The position numbers and the translations under genes are program-made. This document shows, in pieces, positions 1-11,694 of a DNA stretch of 63,753 bases. Location: the NCBI RefSeq assembly GCF_010093385.1, contig NZ_PDWV01000021.1, forward strand, positions 1 through 63,753, in the 5' to 3' direction. Within the stretch, counting starts at the first letter, position 1. Each line of letters opens with the position of its first letter. The notes under the pieces are model-generated. The model saw only the letters and a program-made list of their open reading frames with translations, did not search any database and was not told the DNA's origin. This stretch comes from Pseudoxanthomonas mexicana. GTDB lineage: Bacteria > Pseudomonadota > Gammaproteobacteria > Xanthomonadales > Xanthomonadaceae.

Positions 1-343
1 TGTTCCCCTGCGGGTGATGGCCCGGGGCCAGTGGCGCGCCGCGGTGGTGGTCCCGCCCGTGCGGCCGTCCGCATCCTTTTTCCCCTCCCTGCGGTTGCGG
101 GCGCCCGGTCAAACCGCAACCCGGAGGAGCCTGGGTGGCTTGGCGACCGCCACCGGCGTGTTGGGGGCCGCGGCCGGGGGGGGGAAACGGCCCCCGGCCC
201 CGGGGCGGTGTGCGTTGCTGGGCCGGCCGGCGGCGCGCCCCGGCGCACCCCCCCCCCTTTCCGGCCCCCCCCATGCCTTTTCCCCCGGCGCTGCCGCCCC
301 CGCCACATCACAATGCCAGCCCACCGCGGCGGTGCGTGCGGCC
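1..343. other. GC-extreme region upstream of the jet operon
   Basis: No credible gene is seen. The stretch is almost pure G and C, with G or C homopolymer runs near 175-185 and 249-258. An 8-bp inverted repeat lies at 93-100 and 114-121 (GGTTGCGG / CCGCAACC). Open frames cross the region only because GC-rich DNA has few stops; their translations are Pro/Ala/Gly/Arg-rich and look non-coding. The jet promoter probably lies here or upstream of the window, but I cannot pick out a -35/-10 pair. Confidence 0.5.
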
Positions 344-1789
344 ATGACGCAGGCGCCCGCCCTGTTCCCGTTGCTGCCCAGCGGCCTGTTCGGCCCCCTG
401 GCGTCGCCCAACCGGGAACACTACTGGCTGCTGCTATGCCGGCTGTTCGATGAGTTCTTCGGGCCGGACGCGCCAGTGCCACCCAGCATGGGTTTCCAGC
501 GCCGCGAGATCACCGCGGCGCTGGAGCGCTATCTGCTCGCCGATGACCCCTGGGAAGACGAGGACGGCGATACCCCGGACACGCCACTGCCGGTCAGGGT
601 CAACAACATCTACGACCGTTTCCGTGGCGCGGGCTGGCTGCGGCAGGAACGGGTCGGCGCGCGCGAGATGGTCACCATGCCGCCGGTCGTGCACCAGTTC
701 CTCTCGCTGCTGGTCGAGTTCGCCGAGCATGGCCCGACCTTCGTGTCGGCGAAGATGCGCTCGATCGAACACCAGCTGCAGCAGGTGGCGGAGGGCAAGG
801 CCGCCGGCGACGCCCTGGACGAGGCCGCCGACCAGGCGCGTCGGCTGCTGGTATCGCTGTCCTCGATGAGCCTGCAGGTCCGCGACCTGATGCCGGAGCT
901 GAGCAAGGCCGAATCCACCGCGCAGTTCGCGCGCCAGTGGTTCGAGCGCTACGTGAGCGACTTCTTCATCGGCGACTACGCCGAGCTGCACAAGGGCGAT
1001 CACCCGCTGGCGCGGCGCAGCGCGATCCTGTCGATGGCACAGCAGATCGAGACCGGCGAGCGCCGCACGGCGCTGCTGGCCTGGTACCGCGAGCATGTCG
1101 GCGGCGGCGACGCCGGGCGCGGCAGCCAGCGCTTCGCGCGCAGCCTGCGGCGCCTGCGCGAACTGGACCGCATCGACGAATACCTGGGCCGGCTGGACGA
1201 CGACATCCGCCAGGCCAACCGGCGCGCGCTGGCCTTCCTCGACTATCGCCTGCGTGCGCCCGACAAGCTGGACATCCTGCTGCGCCGTGCCTGCCGCGGC
1301 GTGCAGCACGCGCCGGAAGGCGAACTGCGCCTGCCGGTGGCGCCGGGCGCGCTGATGGACGCCAGCCGCCTGCGCCCGCCGCGGCAGAAGCCGCAACCCA
1401 TCCCGCGCAGCGCCAACGCCACGCATCCGCCGACGCCGGAACAACTGGCCCGGCTCAGCCTGCTGCGGCGGATGAAGCGCGCACGGCTGGTCACCGCCGA
1501 GGACATGGCCCGCTACATCGGCCCGCCCCTGGAAACGACGGACGCCGTCGAATCGGGCGCGTTCTCCATCGCCAGCATCGAGGACCTGCGCGCCTACCAG
1601 ACCCTGCTCACGCTCGCGCTGCGCAGCCATCGCGCAGGCGGCCTGCGGCGCGAAGACCCGCTGGGCCGCCTGCTGCGCGGCTACCGCGTCGAACTGCTCG
1701 ACGCCGGCGGGCACGACGACAACGGCTACCTGCGCGCGCCACGCTTCGTCGTGCGCCGCATCGGTACGCCCTCACGGAAAACCGCATGA
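344..1789 (+). CDS. jetA: JetA-family subunit of a Wadjet-type SMC defence complex
   Basis: 481-residue protein, the expected kleisin-like (MksF-like) subunit of a Wadjet complex, which restricts plasmids by loop extrusion and cleavage in characterised systems. The N-terminus (LFPLLPSGLFGPLASPNREH, then a Leu-rich helix) resembles the JetA family of DUF5716 type rather than the DUF3375 type; this is from memory of the families. The middle (about residues 80-330) is helical and charged. I chose ATG 344 because the open frame upstream is low-complexity GC-rich sequence and the recognisable family N-terminus begins here. The stop overlaps the jetB start (ATGA at 1786-1789), which implies translational coupling. 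Cytoplasmic; no signal or membrane segment. The subtype (II or III) is not settled from sequence alone. Confidence 0.82.
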   Translation: MTQAPALFPLLPSGLFGPLASPNREHYWLLLCRLFDEFFGPDAPVPPSMGFQRREITAALERYLLADDPWEDEDGDTPDTPLPVRVNNIYDRFRGAGWLRQERVGAREMVTMPPVVHQFLSLLVEFAEHGPTFVSAKMRSIEHQLQQVAEGKAAGDALDEAADQARRLLVSLSSMSLQVRDLMPELSKAESTAQFARQWFERYVSDFFIGDYAELHKGDHPLARRSAILSMAQQIETGERRTALLAWYREHVGGGDAGRGSQRFARSLRRLRELDRIDEYLGRLDDDIRQANRRALAFLDYRLRAPDKLDILLRRACRGVQHAPEGELRLPVAPGALMDASRLRPPRQKPQPIPRSANATHPPTPEQLARLSLLRRMKRARLVTAEDMARYIGPPLETTDAVESGAFSIASIEDLRAYQTLLTLALRSHRAGGLRREDPLGRLLRGYRVELLDAGGHDDNGYLRAPRFVVRRIGTPSRKTA

Positions 1790-2427
1790 AACGCAGCTGG
1801 AACACGCTCAGCCAACTCTCCAACGGCGTCTACGCCGTGCAGGACTTCGAACGCGCCGCCTACCGCCTGGTGGTGGAACAGGTGCTGTATGCGAGCGACC
1901 GCGGTACGCGGCTGGCCTACCACCTGGTGGAAGACCACTTCGACGATTTCATCGCCGCGCTGGCACCGCTCGGCATCCGCCTGGAACGCAACGCGCACTA
2001 CCGCTACGTGGTGGCGCTGCCCGCCCACGCCGAGGGTGTGCCCGTGACCCTGGCCGAGACCCTGTTGCTGCTGGTGCTGCGCCAGCGCTACGACGAAGCG
2101 ATGCGGCAGGGGATGGTGGAGGACGAAGGCGTCGTCACCGTCGAACTCCCGGAGCTGCAGGAGGCCTACCAGGCCCTGGCGGGACGGCCGATGCCCGATG
2201 TCGGCACCCTGCGCGAACTGGCCCGTACACTGAAGCGCTGGGGTACGTGCCGGCTGGTGGAGTCGCAACCGGACGATCCCCAGCCGTTCCACTTGCAGGT
2301 GCGGCCCGCCATCGTCGAGATCGTCGGCGAACAATGGCTGCAACGGCTGGACCAGCACAACCGCGACGACGATGCCGACGCGGCCGACAACGACGACGTC
2401 ATGGAGGACGGCGATGCAGCAGCTTGA
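1786..2427 (+). CDS. jetB: JetB-family subunit (DUF4194, MksE/KITE-like)
   Basis: 213 residues, the usual JetB size. The body matches the DUF4194 pattern: an N-terminal helix-rich winged-helix region (a LVVEQVLY segment, then a RNAHYRYVVALP segment), a leucine-rich LAETLLLLVLRQRYDEA helix, and a second winged helix ending near an IVEIVGEQWL motif. The last 20 residues are an Asp-rich acidic tail (DDDADAADNDDVMEDGD). In Wadjet and Mks complexes this subunit binds the kleisin-like JetA and bridges to the SMC-like JetC. It overlaps jetA by 4 nt and jetC by 14 nt, so the three genes form one translationally coupled operon. Part of the acidic tail is encoded where the jetC ribosome-binding region lies. 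Confidence 0.82.
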   Translation: MKRSWNTLSQLSNGVYAVQDFERAAYRLVVEQVLYASDRGTRLAYHLVEDHFDDFIAALAPLGIRLERNAHYRYVVALPAHAEGVPVTLAETLLLLVLRQRYDEAMRQGMVEDEGVVTVELPELQEAYQALAGRPMPDVGTLRELARTLKRWGTCRLVESQPDDPQPFHLQVRPAIVEIVGEQWLQRLDQHNRDDDADAADNDDVMEDGDAAA

Positions 2428-5400
2428 GCGCGTGCACCTGGTGCAGTTCTTCCTGTTCGAGGCGCAGACCCTGGAGCTGGACGCCACCACCGCCATCATC
2501 GCGCCCAATGGCGCCGGCAAGAGCGCCTTGCTCGATGCGCTGCAGATCGTGCTGCTGGGCGGCGACCGCAGCCGCATCCGGTTCAACGCGCAGGCCGGCG
2601 GCAGCCATCGCGCGCGCACCATCCGCGACTACTGCCTGGGCGTGTTCCGCAGCGGCGACGAAGGACGCAAGCGGCGTACCGCCACCACTTACATCTCGCT
2701 GGTGTTCCGCGACACCGATACCGGCGAAGCACTGACTGCCGGCATTGCCCTGGGCGCCTCGGTGGACGAACCCGACCATCGGCTGCACGGGCTGTACCTG
2801 CTGCCGGGCGTAGCGCTGGACCTGGCCGACCACGTGGAACAGGTCAAGGGCAAGGAACTGCCGCTGGCCTGGGCGACCTTCCGCGAGATGGCGCTAAGCC
2901 GCTGCAAGGCGGCCGGAGGCGCGCCCGAGTTGCACACCGTCGCCGAGCGCTTCGTCAAGGACCTGCTGCTGCGCCTGCGCGCTTCGCCTACCGCCAGCCC
3001 GGACATCAACGCCTACCGCAAGGCCTTCCTCAACGCGCTCAACCTGCAGCGCGTGGAGGACGTGGACCTGTTCGTGCGCACGCTGGTCGCCGAGGACCGG
3101 CCCACCGACATCGCCCGCTTCCGCGCCCTGCTGGAGAGCTTCCGCCAGATCCGCGACCGCATCGAACAGGTGCGCCAGCGCATCGAGGCCGCCGAAGGCG
3201 TGGAGCGGCAGTACGAGCGCATCGCCACCCAGGCCGTACGTGCCGCGTCCTACCGCGCACTGGCGGCCGAGTACGCGCGGGATCTGTACGGCGAACAACT
3301 GGAACGGGCCGAAGGCGCGGTCACCACCGCGGAAGACGCCCTGGCCGACACCCGCCGCCGCCTGGTCGATGCGCGCGCCGAGCGCGACACCCTGCGCGAT
3401 GAGCAGGCACGCGCCAACGCCCGCCTGCAGGGGAACAGCGGCTATGGCGAACAGGCGCAGCTGGACGAACTGGCCGGCCGCGACCGCGAACGCCTGGCGC
3501 AGTTGAACAAGGAACTGTTGCGCGAGATCGGATTCGTGCGCGACACCTTCCGTCAGCTCGACGAGCTCGCACTCGGCGGCATCGAGGCGGGCGCCGTGGA
3601 TGCCGCGCGCGCGGACTGGGATGCCTGGCACGCGGCGCTGTCGGCGCTCGCGGACGGCGATGCCCTGCCGTGGACGCCGGAAGACCTGTTCGCGCGCGCA
3701 CGCCAGGCGCTGCGCGCGGCAGAACCCTTGCGCGAGAAGGTCGACCAGCACGCCCGCCAGCTGCACGCCGCCCACGACAAGGCACGCGATGCGCTGCTGG
3801 CCGCGCGGCAGAACCAGAAGCGACTGGCCGCCGGCCAGGCGGAGCTGCACGCCGACACCGTGCGGCTGATGAGCTATCTGCGCGAGGCCGGCATCGATGC
3901 CCGCCCGGTCTGCGACCTGGTGCGGGTCGCCGATGCCGCCTGGCAGCCCGCCATCGAAGCCTACCTGCGCAGCAACGTCGAGGCGCTGCTGATTCCCGCC
4001 GCGGATGAGGAGCGCGCGGTCAAGCTGTATCGCAGCCTGTCCGGCGGGCGCTCGGTCTATGGCGTGAAACTGGCCCTGTCCAGCCAGGCGCGCGATGTGC
4101 GCGGCAAGGAGGCAGCGGCCGGCAGCGTTGCGGCGCTGCTGGATGGCGTCAACGCCGACGCCCTGGCGTTCCTGCGCCGGCAACTCGGCGAACTGCGTTG
4201 CGTGGACACCGAGGCCGAGCTGGTGCGCAGTCGTCAGGGCCTGACGCGCGATGGCCTGCTGGCACGCGGCGGCAGCATCGAGCGGCTGCGCCTGCCTGCC
4301 GCCGGCGAGCTGCGCATCGGCGCATCCGACAACCGGGCCCGTTTGCGCGTGCTGCACGAAGAGATCGAAAAGGCGGAGCGCGAAGTGCGCGAGATCGAGC
4401 CCCTCCTGCGCCGCGCCGACGACAGCCAGCGCAGCCTGGCGCGGCTGGCCGATGCCGATGCGGTGGCGCAGGCGCTGCACGAGCGCGCGATCGAGCACCG
4501 CCAGGTCGCAGGACGCTACCGCACCGCGCAGGAAAGCCGCCTCGCCGCGCTCGATCCGGACCTGCTACGCCTGTCCGACGCGGTGCGCACGCTCGCCGCG
4601 CAACTGGGCGAGTGCGAGACACGTACCGACGCGCTGGTCGGACAGGAAGCGGTGGCGGTCGCCGATCTCGATCGCAGCCGTCGTCTGCTTGAAGGCCTGC
4701 GCCAGCAGGAGGAGCTCGTCGCCCGCCGTGCGGTGGATGCCTTCAGGGATCCCGATGTCGACCCCAACCTGATCGAACGGCACCGCGACGAACTGGACGC
4801 GAAGGTCGATTCGCTGGAGGAGCGCGGGGCCACCTGCGAACGACGCGCCGACGAGAGCGACCGGCAGCTCGCCAAGCTGCTGCCGGAAGCCTGGAGTGCG
4901 CTGGCACAGTATGCGCGCGACCACAGCCTGGACGTTGACTTCGACGCCAACGCCTGGCGGCCGGCGCTGGCGCTGCTGCAGCGCGAGCTGACCCAGCTGC
5001 GCGACACCGACCTGGTGCGCTACGAAGGCGAGGCGCGCCAGGCCTACGACACCGCCGTGGACACCTTCCGCGCCGGCGTCGCCGCCGCGCTCAACGACAA
5101 CTTCATCCGCCTGCGCCAGCAGATCGCCACGCTCAACCGGACGTTGCGCAGCAGCCCGCCGTTCTCCAACAACGAGCGCTACCAGTTCCACTACGACGTG
5201 GTACCCGAGTTCCGCGACCTGGAACGCTTCATCCGGCGCGCCGTGGATGTCGGCGGCGAGGACCCCCTGTTCGGCACAGCCGGGGAAGTACCGGCGGCGT
5301 TCCGCGCCCTGATCGAGGACGGCGCCGCCGTGCGTCCCGCCCCCTCGCCGCTGGACGACTACCGCCGCTTCTTCCGCTTCGAGGTGCAGATACGCCAGGA

Positions 5401-5838
5401 CGACACCATGATCGGCACGCTCAGCGAGCGCATGCGCTCCGGTTCCGGTGGTGAGCACCGCGCGCCGCTGTACGTGATCGCCGGTGCCGCGCTGGCGGCG
5501 GCCTACGGCAAGAGCGAGGCGCATCCGGGCGGCATGGGGCTGATCCTGCTGGATGAGTTCGGCGACAAGATCGACGCGCAGAACGCGCGCGCCACCACCA
5601 ACTACCTGCGCTCGCTGGGGCTGCAGCTGGTGCTGGCCGCACCCGACACGGCGCAGGGCACGCTGAGCGGCGTGCTGGACAGCTACATCGAACTGTTCCG
5701 CGATGGCGACCTGCTGCAGGCCGAGCGCATCGAAGTGCAGGCCGCGGCGCGCGCGCTGCTGCTGTCCGACCAGTTCGACCTGCATCCGCAACTGCTGGCC
5801 GAGGAGACCGCCCGCATCGAAAGGCAGCAGGCGCCGGC

Positions 5839-5842
<4 letters not shown>
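2414..5842 (+). CDS. jetC: JetC SMC-like ATPase (MukB/MksB-like) of the Wadjet complex
   Basis: 1142 residues, typical of JetC. Walker A is APNGAGKS at residues 30-37, the ABC signature region is SGSGGE at about 1009-1014, and Walker B is LILLDE at 1043-1048. All three are intact, so an ATPase-competent head is expected. Two long heptad-rich stretches (about residues 260-420 and 640-900) form the coiled coil around a hinge-like segment near 480-620. In the family, JetC dimers extrude DNA loops with JetA and JetB, and JetD then cuts circular DNA. ATG 2414 was chosen because it gives the canonical N-terminus just before the first ATPase strand and lies 14 nt inside jetB; an in-frame ATG at 2372 would add 14 unrelated residues. 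The jetD start overlaps its stop, but jetD is broken. Confidence 0.9.
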
Positions 5843-8080
<2,238 letters not shown>

Positions 8081-8546
8081 GGCCCTCGGCCTACCAGGCA
8101 GCCGGCACACCGCCCGTAGGAGCGCCCCTTGGGCGCGATGCTCTTCGCGTACCCTGAGCAACGGCATCGCGCCCATGGGGCGCTCCTACAGGGGGTAGAC
8201 GGCACCGTCAGGCAACGCGGCTTCGCGCTTGTCGCATCCGTCGCGGGTGGTACAGGTGCGACACCGCTCACACTTTCCAGCCAGATCGAGCCCCCCGCCG
8301 TCAAGCCTGCCCGTTCAGGCCAAGTTGGGACGCCCCCCCCTACCTTGCGCGCACTTTCCGGCCCGCCGCCCAGTTCAGGCGGGCTGAGCCCGGCGCTCGG
8401 ACCCCCTCGGGGTCAGGCCTTGCCGGTCCCCGGGCAGCCCGTGTGAAGGCTGCCTCCCCATGACGCCCTGCCGCATGTCCCAGGTTTGCCGCTCCCAGCG
8501 TGACGGGAGAGGCAGGGGTGCGGGAAAGACGGAGCAAGGAGTTCCC
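8081..8546. other. 466-bp non-coding gap between fadH and the SleB-like gene
   Basis: The gap holds a strong palindrome at 8116-8189 (listed separately) and then GC-rich sequence with a C8 run near 8333-8340. No gene-like frame has both a start and family-like composition. A ribosome-binding purine stretch (GGAGCAAGGAG, 8531-8541) precedes the next gene. Confidence 0.5.
8116..8189. repeat. REP-like palindromic element
   Basis: Two 25-nt arms at 8116-8140 and 8165-8189 are reverse complements with one mismatch, separated by 24 nt. The arms begin GTAGGAGCGCCCCTTGGGCG and end with the complementary CGCTCCTAC. Similar GTAGGAGC palindromes are dispersed between genes in Xanthomonadaceae (from memory). 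It may also act as a transcript-end hairpin for fadH. Confidence 0.8.
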
Positions 8547-9002
8547 ATGAAACTGGCCTGGATCCTATGGCTGTCGCAGATGTTGCCGCAGCCGGCCGCC
8601 GATTCGCTTTGCCTCAGCACCACCGTGTACCTGGAAGCCCGCGACCAGACCCTGCGCGGCCAGCAGGCCGTCGCCGAGGTGGCCCTGCGCCGCCGCGACA
8701 GCGGCCTGTGGGGCGATTCCGTCTGCTCCGTGGTCACCGCCCGCAAGCAGTTCGCCCCGACCATCGTCGGCCCCAATACCCGCCTCAGGAATTCCGACGC
8801 CTGGGCCAAGTCGGTCAGCGTGGCGCTCAACGCCGAGCGCAACTGGGCCCTGCCGCCCGGCCAGCGCAAGGAGATCGTGCCGGGTGCCAGTCACTTCATG
8901 GCGCATCAGATCGCCAATCCCAGCTGGCGCAACGCATACCACGTGGCCACGATCGGCGATCACACCTTCCTGCGCGTGCAGAAGCTCAAGCCCCGCTCCT
9001 GA
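8547..9002 (+). CDS. Small secreted SleB-like cell wall hydrolase
   Basis: 151 residues. The N-terminus (MKLAWILWLSQMLPQPAADS) looks like a short signal peptide. The mature part carries the SleB/Hydrolase_2 pattern TTVYLEARDQTLRGQQAVAE, with the conserved Glu of the YLEA motif, followed by a region matching the family's later aromatic/His segments (ASHFMAHQIANPSW). Family members are muramidase-like enzymes acting on peptidoglycan; here the periplasm is the likely location. The protein is close to the minimal domain size. ATG 8547 is preceded by a good purine-rich ribosome site (AAGGAG). It is followed by a clear terminator at 9187, so it is probably monocistronic. Confidence 0.7.
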   Translation: MKLAWILWLSQMLPQPAADSLCLSTTVYLEARDQTLRGQQAVAEVALRRRDSGLWGDSVCSVVTARKQFAPTIVGPNTRLRNSDAWAKSVSVALNAERNWALPPGQRKEIVPGASHFMAHQIANPSWRNAYHVATIGDHTFLRVQKLKPRS

Positions 9003-9186
9003 AAGTAACCCAAGCCCTTCTCTATCCGGGCGCGTTGCGACGCGTTTGAATTCACCATAGCCATTCCTTCAGGGGGGCGCCCCTGCGGGAGAGGGCAAGG
9101 GGTGAGGGCCGACAGCAGCGATGCAACCGAGCACATCGCCCTGAACGCGACGATCCGTTGCACCCCGCATGACGCTGTGACCCTTG

Positions 9187-9218
9187 AAGGCCCGCGATAA
9201 TCGCGGGCCTTTCTTTTT
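9187..9218 (+). terminator. Rho-independent terminator after the SleB-like gene
   Basis: An 11-bp stem (AAGGCCCGCGA at 9187-9197 and TCGCGGGCCTT at 9201-9211) with a TAA loop is followed by a T-rich tract to 9218. It ends only 14 nt before the GST start codon. The loop also spells GATAAT, a possible -10 box for the next gene. Confidence 0.85.
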
Positions 9219-9232
9219 CCCAAGGGGACACC

Positions 9233-9844
9233 ATGAAGCTCTATACCAAGCCCGGCGCGTGCTCGACCGCCGACCACATCGCGCTGCAGTGGACGGGCCA
9301 GCCGTTCGACGTGCAGGTGATGACGGCCGCCGAGATGAAGGAGCCGGCGTACCTGGCGATCAATCCCACCGGGGCGGTGCCCGCCATCGTCGATGGCGAT
9401 TTCGTGCTGACCCAGAACGCCGCGATCATGGGCTACATCGCCGATACGTATCCTCAGGCACACCTGGCCGGCGATGGTTCGCCGCAGCAGCGCGCGCAGG
9501 CAGCGAAGTGGCTGGCCTTCGTCAATTCGGACCTGCACCCGGCGTTCCACCCGCTGTTCGGGCCGGCGCGCTTCATCGGCGACCAAGCGCAGTTCGAGGC
9601 GGTGAAGGATGCGGCGCGCCGGCGTCTGCGCGGCATGTACGAAACCGCCGAGAAGCGGCTCGAAGGTCGCGACTGGCTGGCCGGGTTCCGCAGCTTCGCC
9701 GACCCGTATTTCTACATCACGCTGCGCTGGGCAGACCGCACGGGCGTGGACCTGTCGGGTCTGCCGAACATCGCCGCGGTCAAGCAGCGCATGGAGGCCG
9801 ATGCCGGCGTGCAGGCCGCGTTGAAGGCCGAAGGCCTGGCCTGA
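9233..9844 (+). CDS. Beta-class glutathione S-transferase
   Basis: 203 residues. The thioredoxin-like N-domain begins MKLYTKPGACSTADHIAL; Cys10 in the KPGACS motif is the hallmark of bacterial beta-class GSTs. The cis-Pro segment (TGAVPAIV) and the DFVLTQNAAIMGYI glutathione-binding helix follow. The C-terminal all-alpha domain runs from about residue 90, with the ADPYFYI segment near 162. It conjugates or reduces electrophiles with glutathione in the cytoplasm; the physiological substrate is unknown. ATG 9233 has an AAGGGGA ribosome site 6-7 nt upstream. Only 14 nt separate it from an upstream terminator, so its promoter must overlap or precede that hairpin. Confidence 0.9.
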   Translation: MKLYTKPGACSTADHIALQWTGQPFDVQVMTAAEMKEPAYLAINPTGAVPAIVDGDFVLTQNAAIMGYIADTYPQAHLAGDGSPQQRAQAAKWLAFVNSDLHPAFHPLFGPARFIGDQAQFEAVKDAARRRLRGMYETAEKRLEGRDWLAGFRSFADPYFYITLRWADRTGVDLSGLPNIAAVKQRMEADAGVQAALKAEGLA

Positions 9845-9860
9845 TCGCGGACGGCGCGCA

Positions 9861-10358
9861 TCAGGCCACCGACGCGCGCACGTCCTCCAGCCAGCGGGTG
9901 GCGAAGGTGTGGTCGCGCGCCTTCGTCATCGCGGTGGCGATGTCGGGCAGCAGGGCTTCCAGGTCGTCCGCGCTGGCGCAGCGCTCGACCTTGAGCTGCA
10001 GGAAGTAGCCCTTCAGGCCGATGTGCGCGCGGATATCGTCGGTGATGCGCGAATACAGCAGGTTGTAGCGCTCGGCGGGGGTCATGGCCAATGCGGACGC
10101 GCCGTCGTTCGATTTCGTGGCAGCCACTGCGGCCAGCATCGAGGCGGCACCGGAGCGGCGTTCGATCAGGCCATCCGCCGCCAGCTGACCCAATGCGTCT
10201 GCGGGCGCATGCAGGCCGCTCATCATGGCCTGCAGTTCGTCGTCGCTGCGCTGGCCGTCGACCAGCAACAGGATCGAACGCAGTCCCGCCGGCAGCTTGC
10301 GCGTGCGCTGCTGGATCTCGTTGCGTCCGGCCTCGGTCTTGCACCATCTGGTCTGCAT
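9861..10358 (-). CDS. Conserved hypothetical protein, possible winged-helix N-terminus
   Basis: 165 residues, function not recognised. The first ~65 residues (MQTRWCKTEAGRNEI, then a LRSILLLVDGQRSDDEL segment and a LAADGLIERR segment) have the helix-helix-strand rhythm of a small winged-helix domain. The C-terminal half is helical (ERYNLLYSRITDDIRAHIG) and ends with an Arg/Trp-rich helix. There is no signal or membrane segment. I chose ATG 10358 because GGGGGGAT lies just upstream on the minus strand; the open frame extends further but into GC-rich non-coding-like sequence. It lies downstream of prpC on the same strand after a 166-bp gap, so co-transcription with prpBC is possible. Similar proteins are recalled from other Xanthomonads, but without a role. 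Confidence 0.65.
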   Translation of the reverse strand: MQTRWCKTEAGRNEIQQRTRKLPAGLRSILLLVDGQRSDDELQAMMSGLHAPADALGQLAADGLIERRSGAASMLAAVAATKSNDGASALAMTPAERYNLLYSRITDDIRAHIGLKGYFLQLKVERCASADDLEALLPDIATAMTKARDHTFATRWLEDVRASVA

Positions 10359-10524
10359 GGCATCCCCCCACGCCGCGCGGTGGGCCCCTCCCACGGCTAC
10401 GGCGTTCCCCTGTCCGCCAGTAGTACCGCGGCGTGGCCGCCCGGGGCTGCCACACGGGTCACACAAACGACCCGGGGCCGCCCGACCTTGGTCGAAACGG
10501 CCCCGCGGTTCGGCGGCGCGGACC

Positions 10525-11679
10525 TCAGCGCTGGTCCAACGGAACGAATTCCAGATCCTCGGGACCCGTGTAGTTGGCGCTGGGGCGGATGATCTTGCCG
10601 TCGATGCGCTGCTCGATGACGTGCGCACTCCAGCCGCTGGTGCGCGCGATCACGAACAGCGGCGTGAACATCGCTGTCGGCACGCCCATCATGTGGTAGC
10701 TGACCGCGCTGAACCAGTCCAGGTTGGGGAACATCTTCTTGATGTCCCACATCACCGACTCCAGCCGTTCGGCGATGTCGTACATCTTCATGTTCGACTG
10801 CTCGGCCGACAGGTCCTTCGCCACCTGCTTGATGACTTCGTTGCGCGGGTCGCCGACCGTGTAGACCGGATGACCGAAGCCGATCACCACTTCCTTGCGC
10901 TCCACGCGCGCCTTGATGTCGGCTTCCGCTTCGTCGGGCGACTCGTAGCGTTTCTGCACTTCGAAGGCCACCTCGTTAGCACCACCGTGCTTCGGGCCGC
11001 GCAGCGCGCCGATGCCGCCGGCGATGGCCGAATACATGTCGCTGCCGGTGCCGGCGATGACACGGCAGGTGAAGGTGGAGGCGTTGAATTCGTGCTCGGC
11101 GTACAGGATCAGCGAAGTATGCATCGCGCGCACCCAGGACTCGCGCGGCTTCTCGCCATGCAGCAGGTGCAGGAAGTGGCCGCCGATGGAGTCGTCGTCG
11201 GTTTCCACGTCGATGGCGCGGCCGTTGTGGCTCCAGTGGTACCAGTACAGCAGCATCGAACCGAGCGAGGCCATCAGCTTGTCGGCGATGTCGCGCGCGC
11301 CCGGATGATTGTGGTCGTCCTTCTCCGGCGACACGCAGCCCAGCACGGACACGCCGGTGCGCATCACGTCCATCGGGTGCGCGGACGGCGGCAGTTCCTC
11401 CAGCGCGGCCTTCACCGCCGCCGGGATGCCACGCAGCGCCTTCAGCTTGGCCTTGTAGGCCGCCAGTTCGGCGCGGTTGGGCAACTTGCCATGCACCAGC
11501 AGGTGGGCGATCTCCTCGAACTCGCTGGTCGTGGCGATGTCGAGGATGTCGTAGCCGCGGTAGTGCAGGTCGTTGCCGCTGCGGCCGACCGTGCACAGCG
11601 CGGTATTGCCCGCAGCGGTGCCGGACAGGGCGACGGACTTCTTCGGCTTGAAGCCGGGTGCGGGTGTGGTTTCGCTCAT
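10525..11679 (-). CDS. prpC: 2-methylcitrate synthase
   Basis: 384 residues, the usual PrpC length. It condenses propionyl-CoA with oxaloacetate to 2-methylcitrate in the methylcitrate cycle. Visible motifs are YRGYDILD near the N-terminus, the His of the GPKHGGANE motif, the second His in [15 protein letters not shown], and Asp in NLDWFSA, the citrate-synthase catalytic set. The [14 protein letters not shown] segment is typical of PrpC and short-form citrate synthases. The start ATG at 11679 follows a GGAG-type site. It lies 15 nt after prpB on the same strand, so prpB-prpC form an operon. The neighbouring prpE activates propionate, which supports PrpC over a housekeeping citrate synthase. 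Confidence 0.93.
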   Translation of the reverse strand: MSETTPAPGFKPKKSVALSGTAAGNTALCTVGRSGNDLHYRGYDILDIATTSEFEEIAHLLVHGKLPNRAELAAYKAKLKALRGIPAAVKAALEELPPSAHPMDVMRTGVSVLGCVSPEKDDHNHPGARDIADKLMASLGSMLLYWYHWSHNGRAIDVETDDDSIGGHFLHLLHGEKPRESWVRAMHTSLILYAEHEFNASTFTCRVIAGTGSDMYSAIAGGIGALRGPKHGGANEVAFEVQKRYESPDEAEADIKARVERKEVVIGFGHPVYTVGDPRNEVIKQVAKDLSAEQSNMKMYDIAERLESVMWDIKKMFPNLDWFSAVSYHMMGVPTAMFTPLFVIARTSGWSAHVIEQRIDGKIIRPSANYTGPEDLEFVPLDQR

Positions 11680-11694
11680 GATGGACTCCCTACG

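Noticed and set aside
14-343. 110-codon N-terminal extension of JetA
   Set aside because: The extension is Pro/Ala/Gly/Arg-rich low-complexity sequence from G/C runs, and the family N-terminus starts at 344.
9060-9110. GGGAGAGGGCAAGGGGTGAGGG stretch resembling a known intergenic repeat
   Set aside because: It resembles the tail of a common Xanthomonad repeat, but only one partial arm is present, so I did not list it as a repeat.
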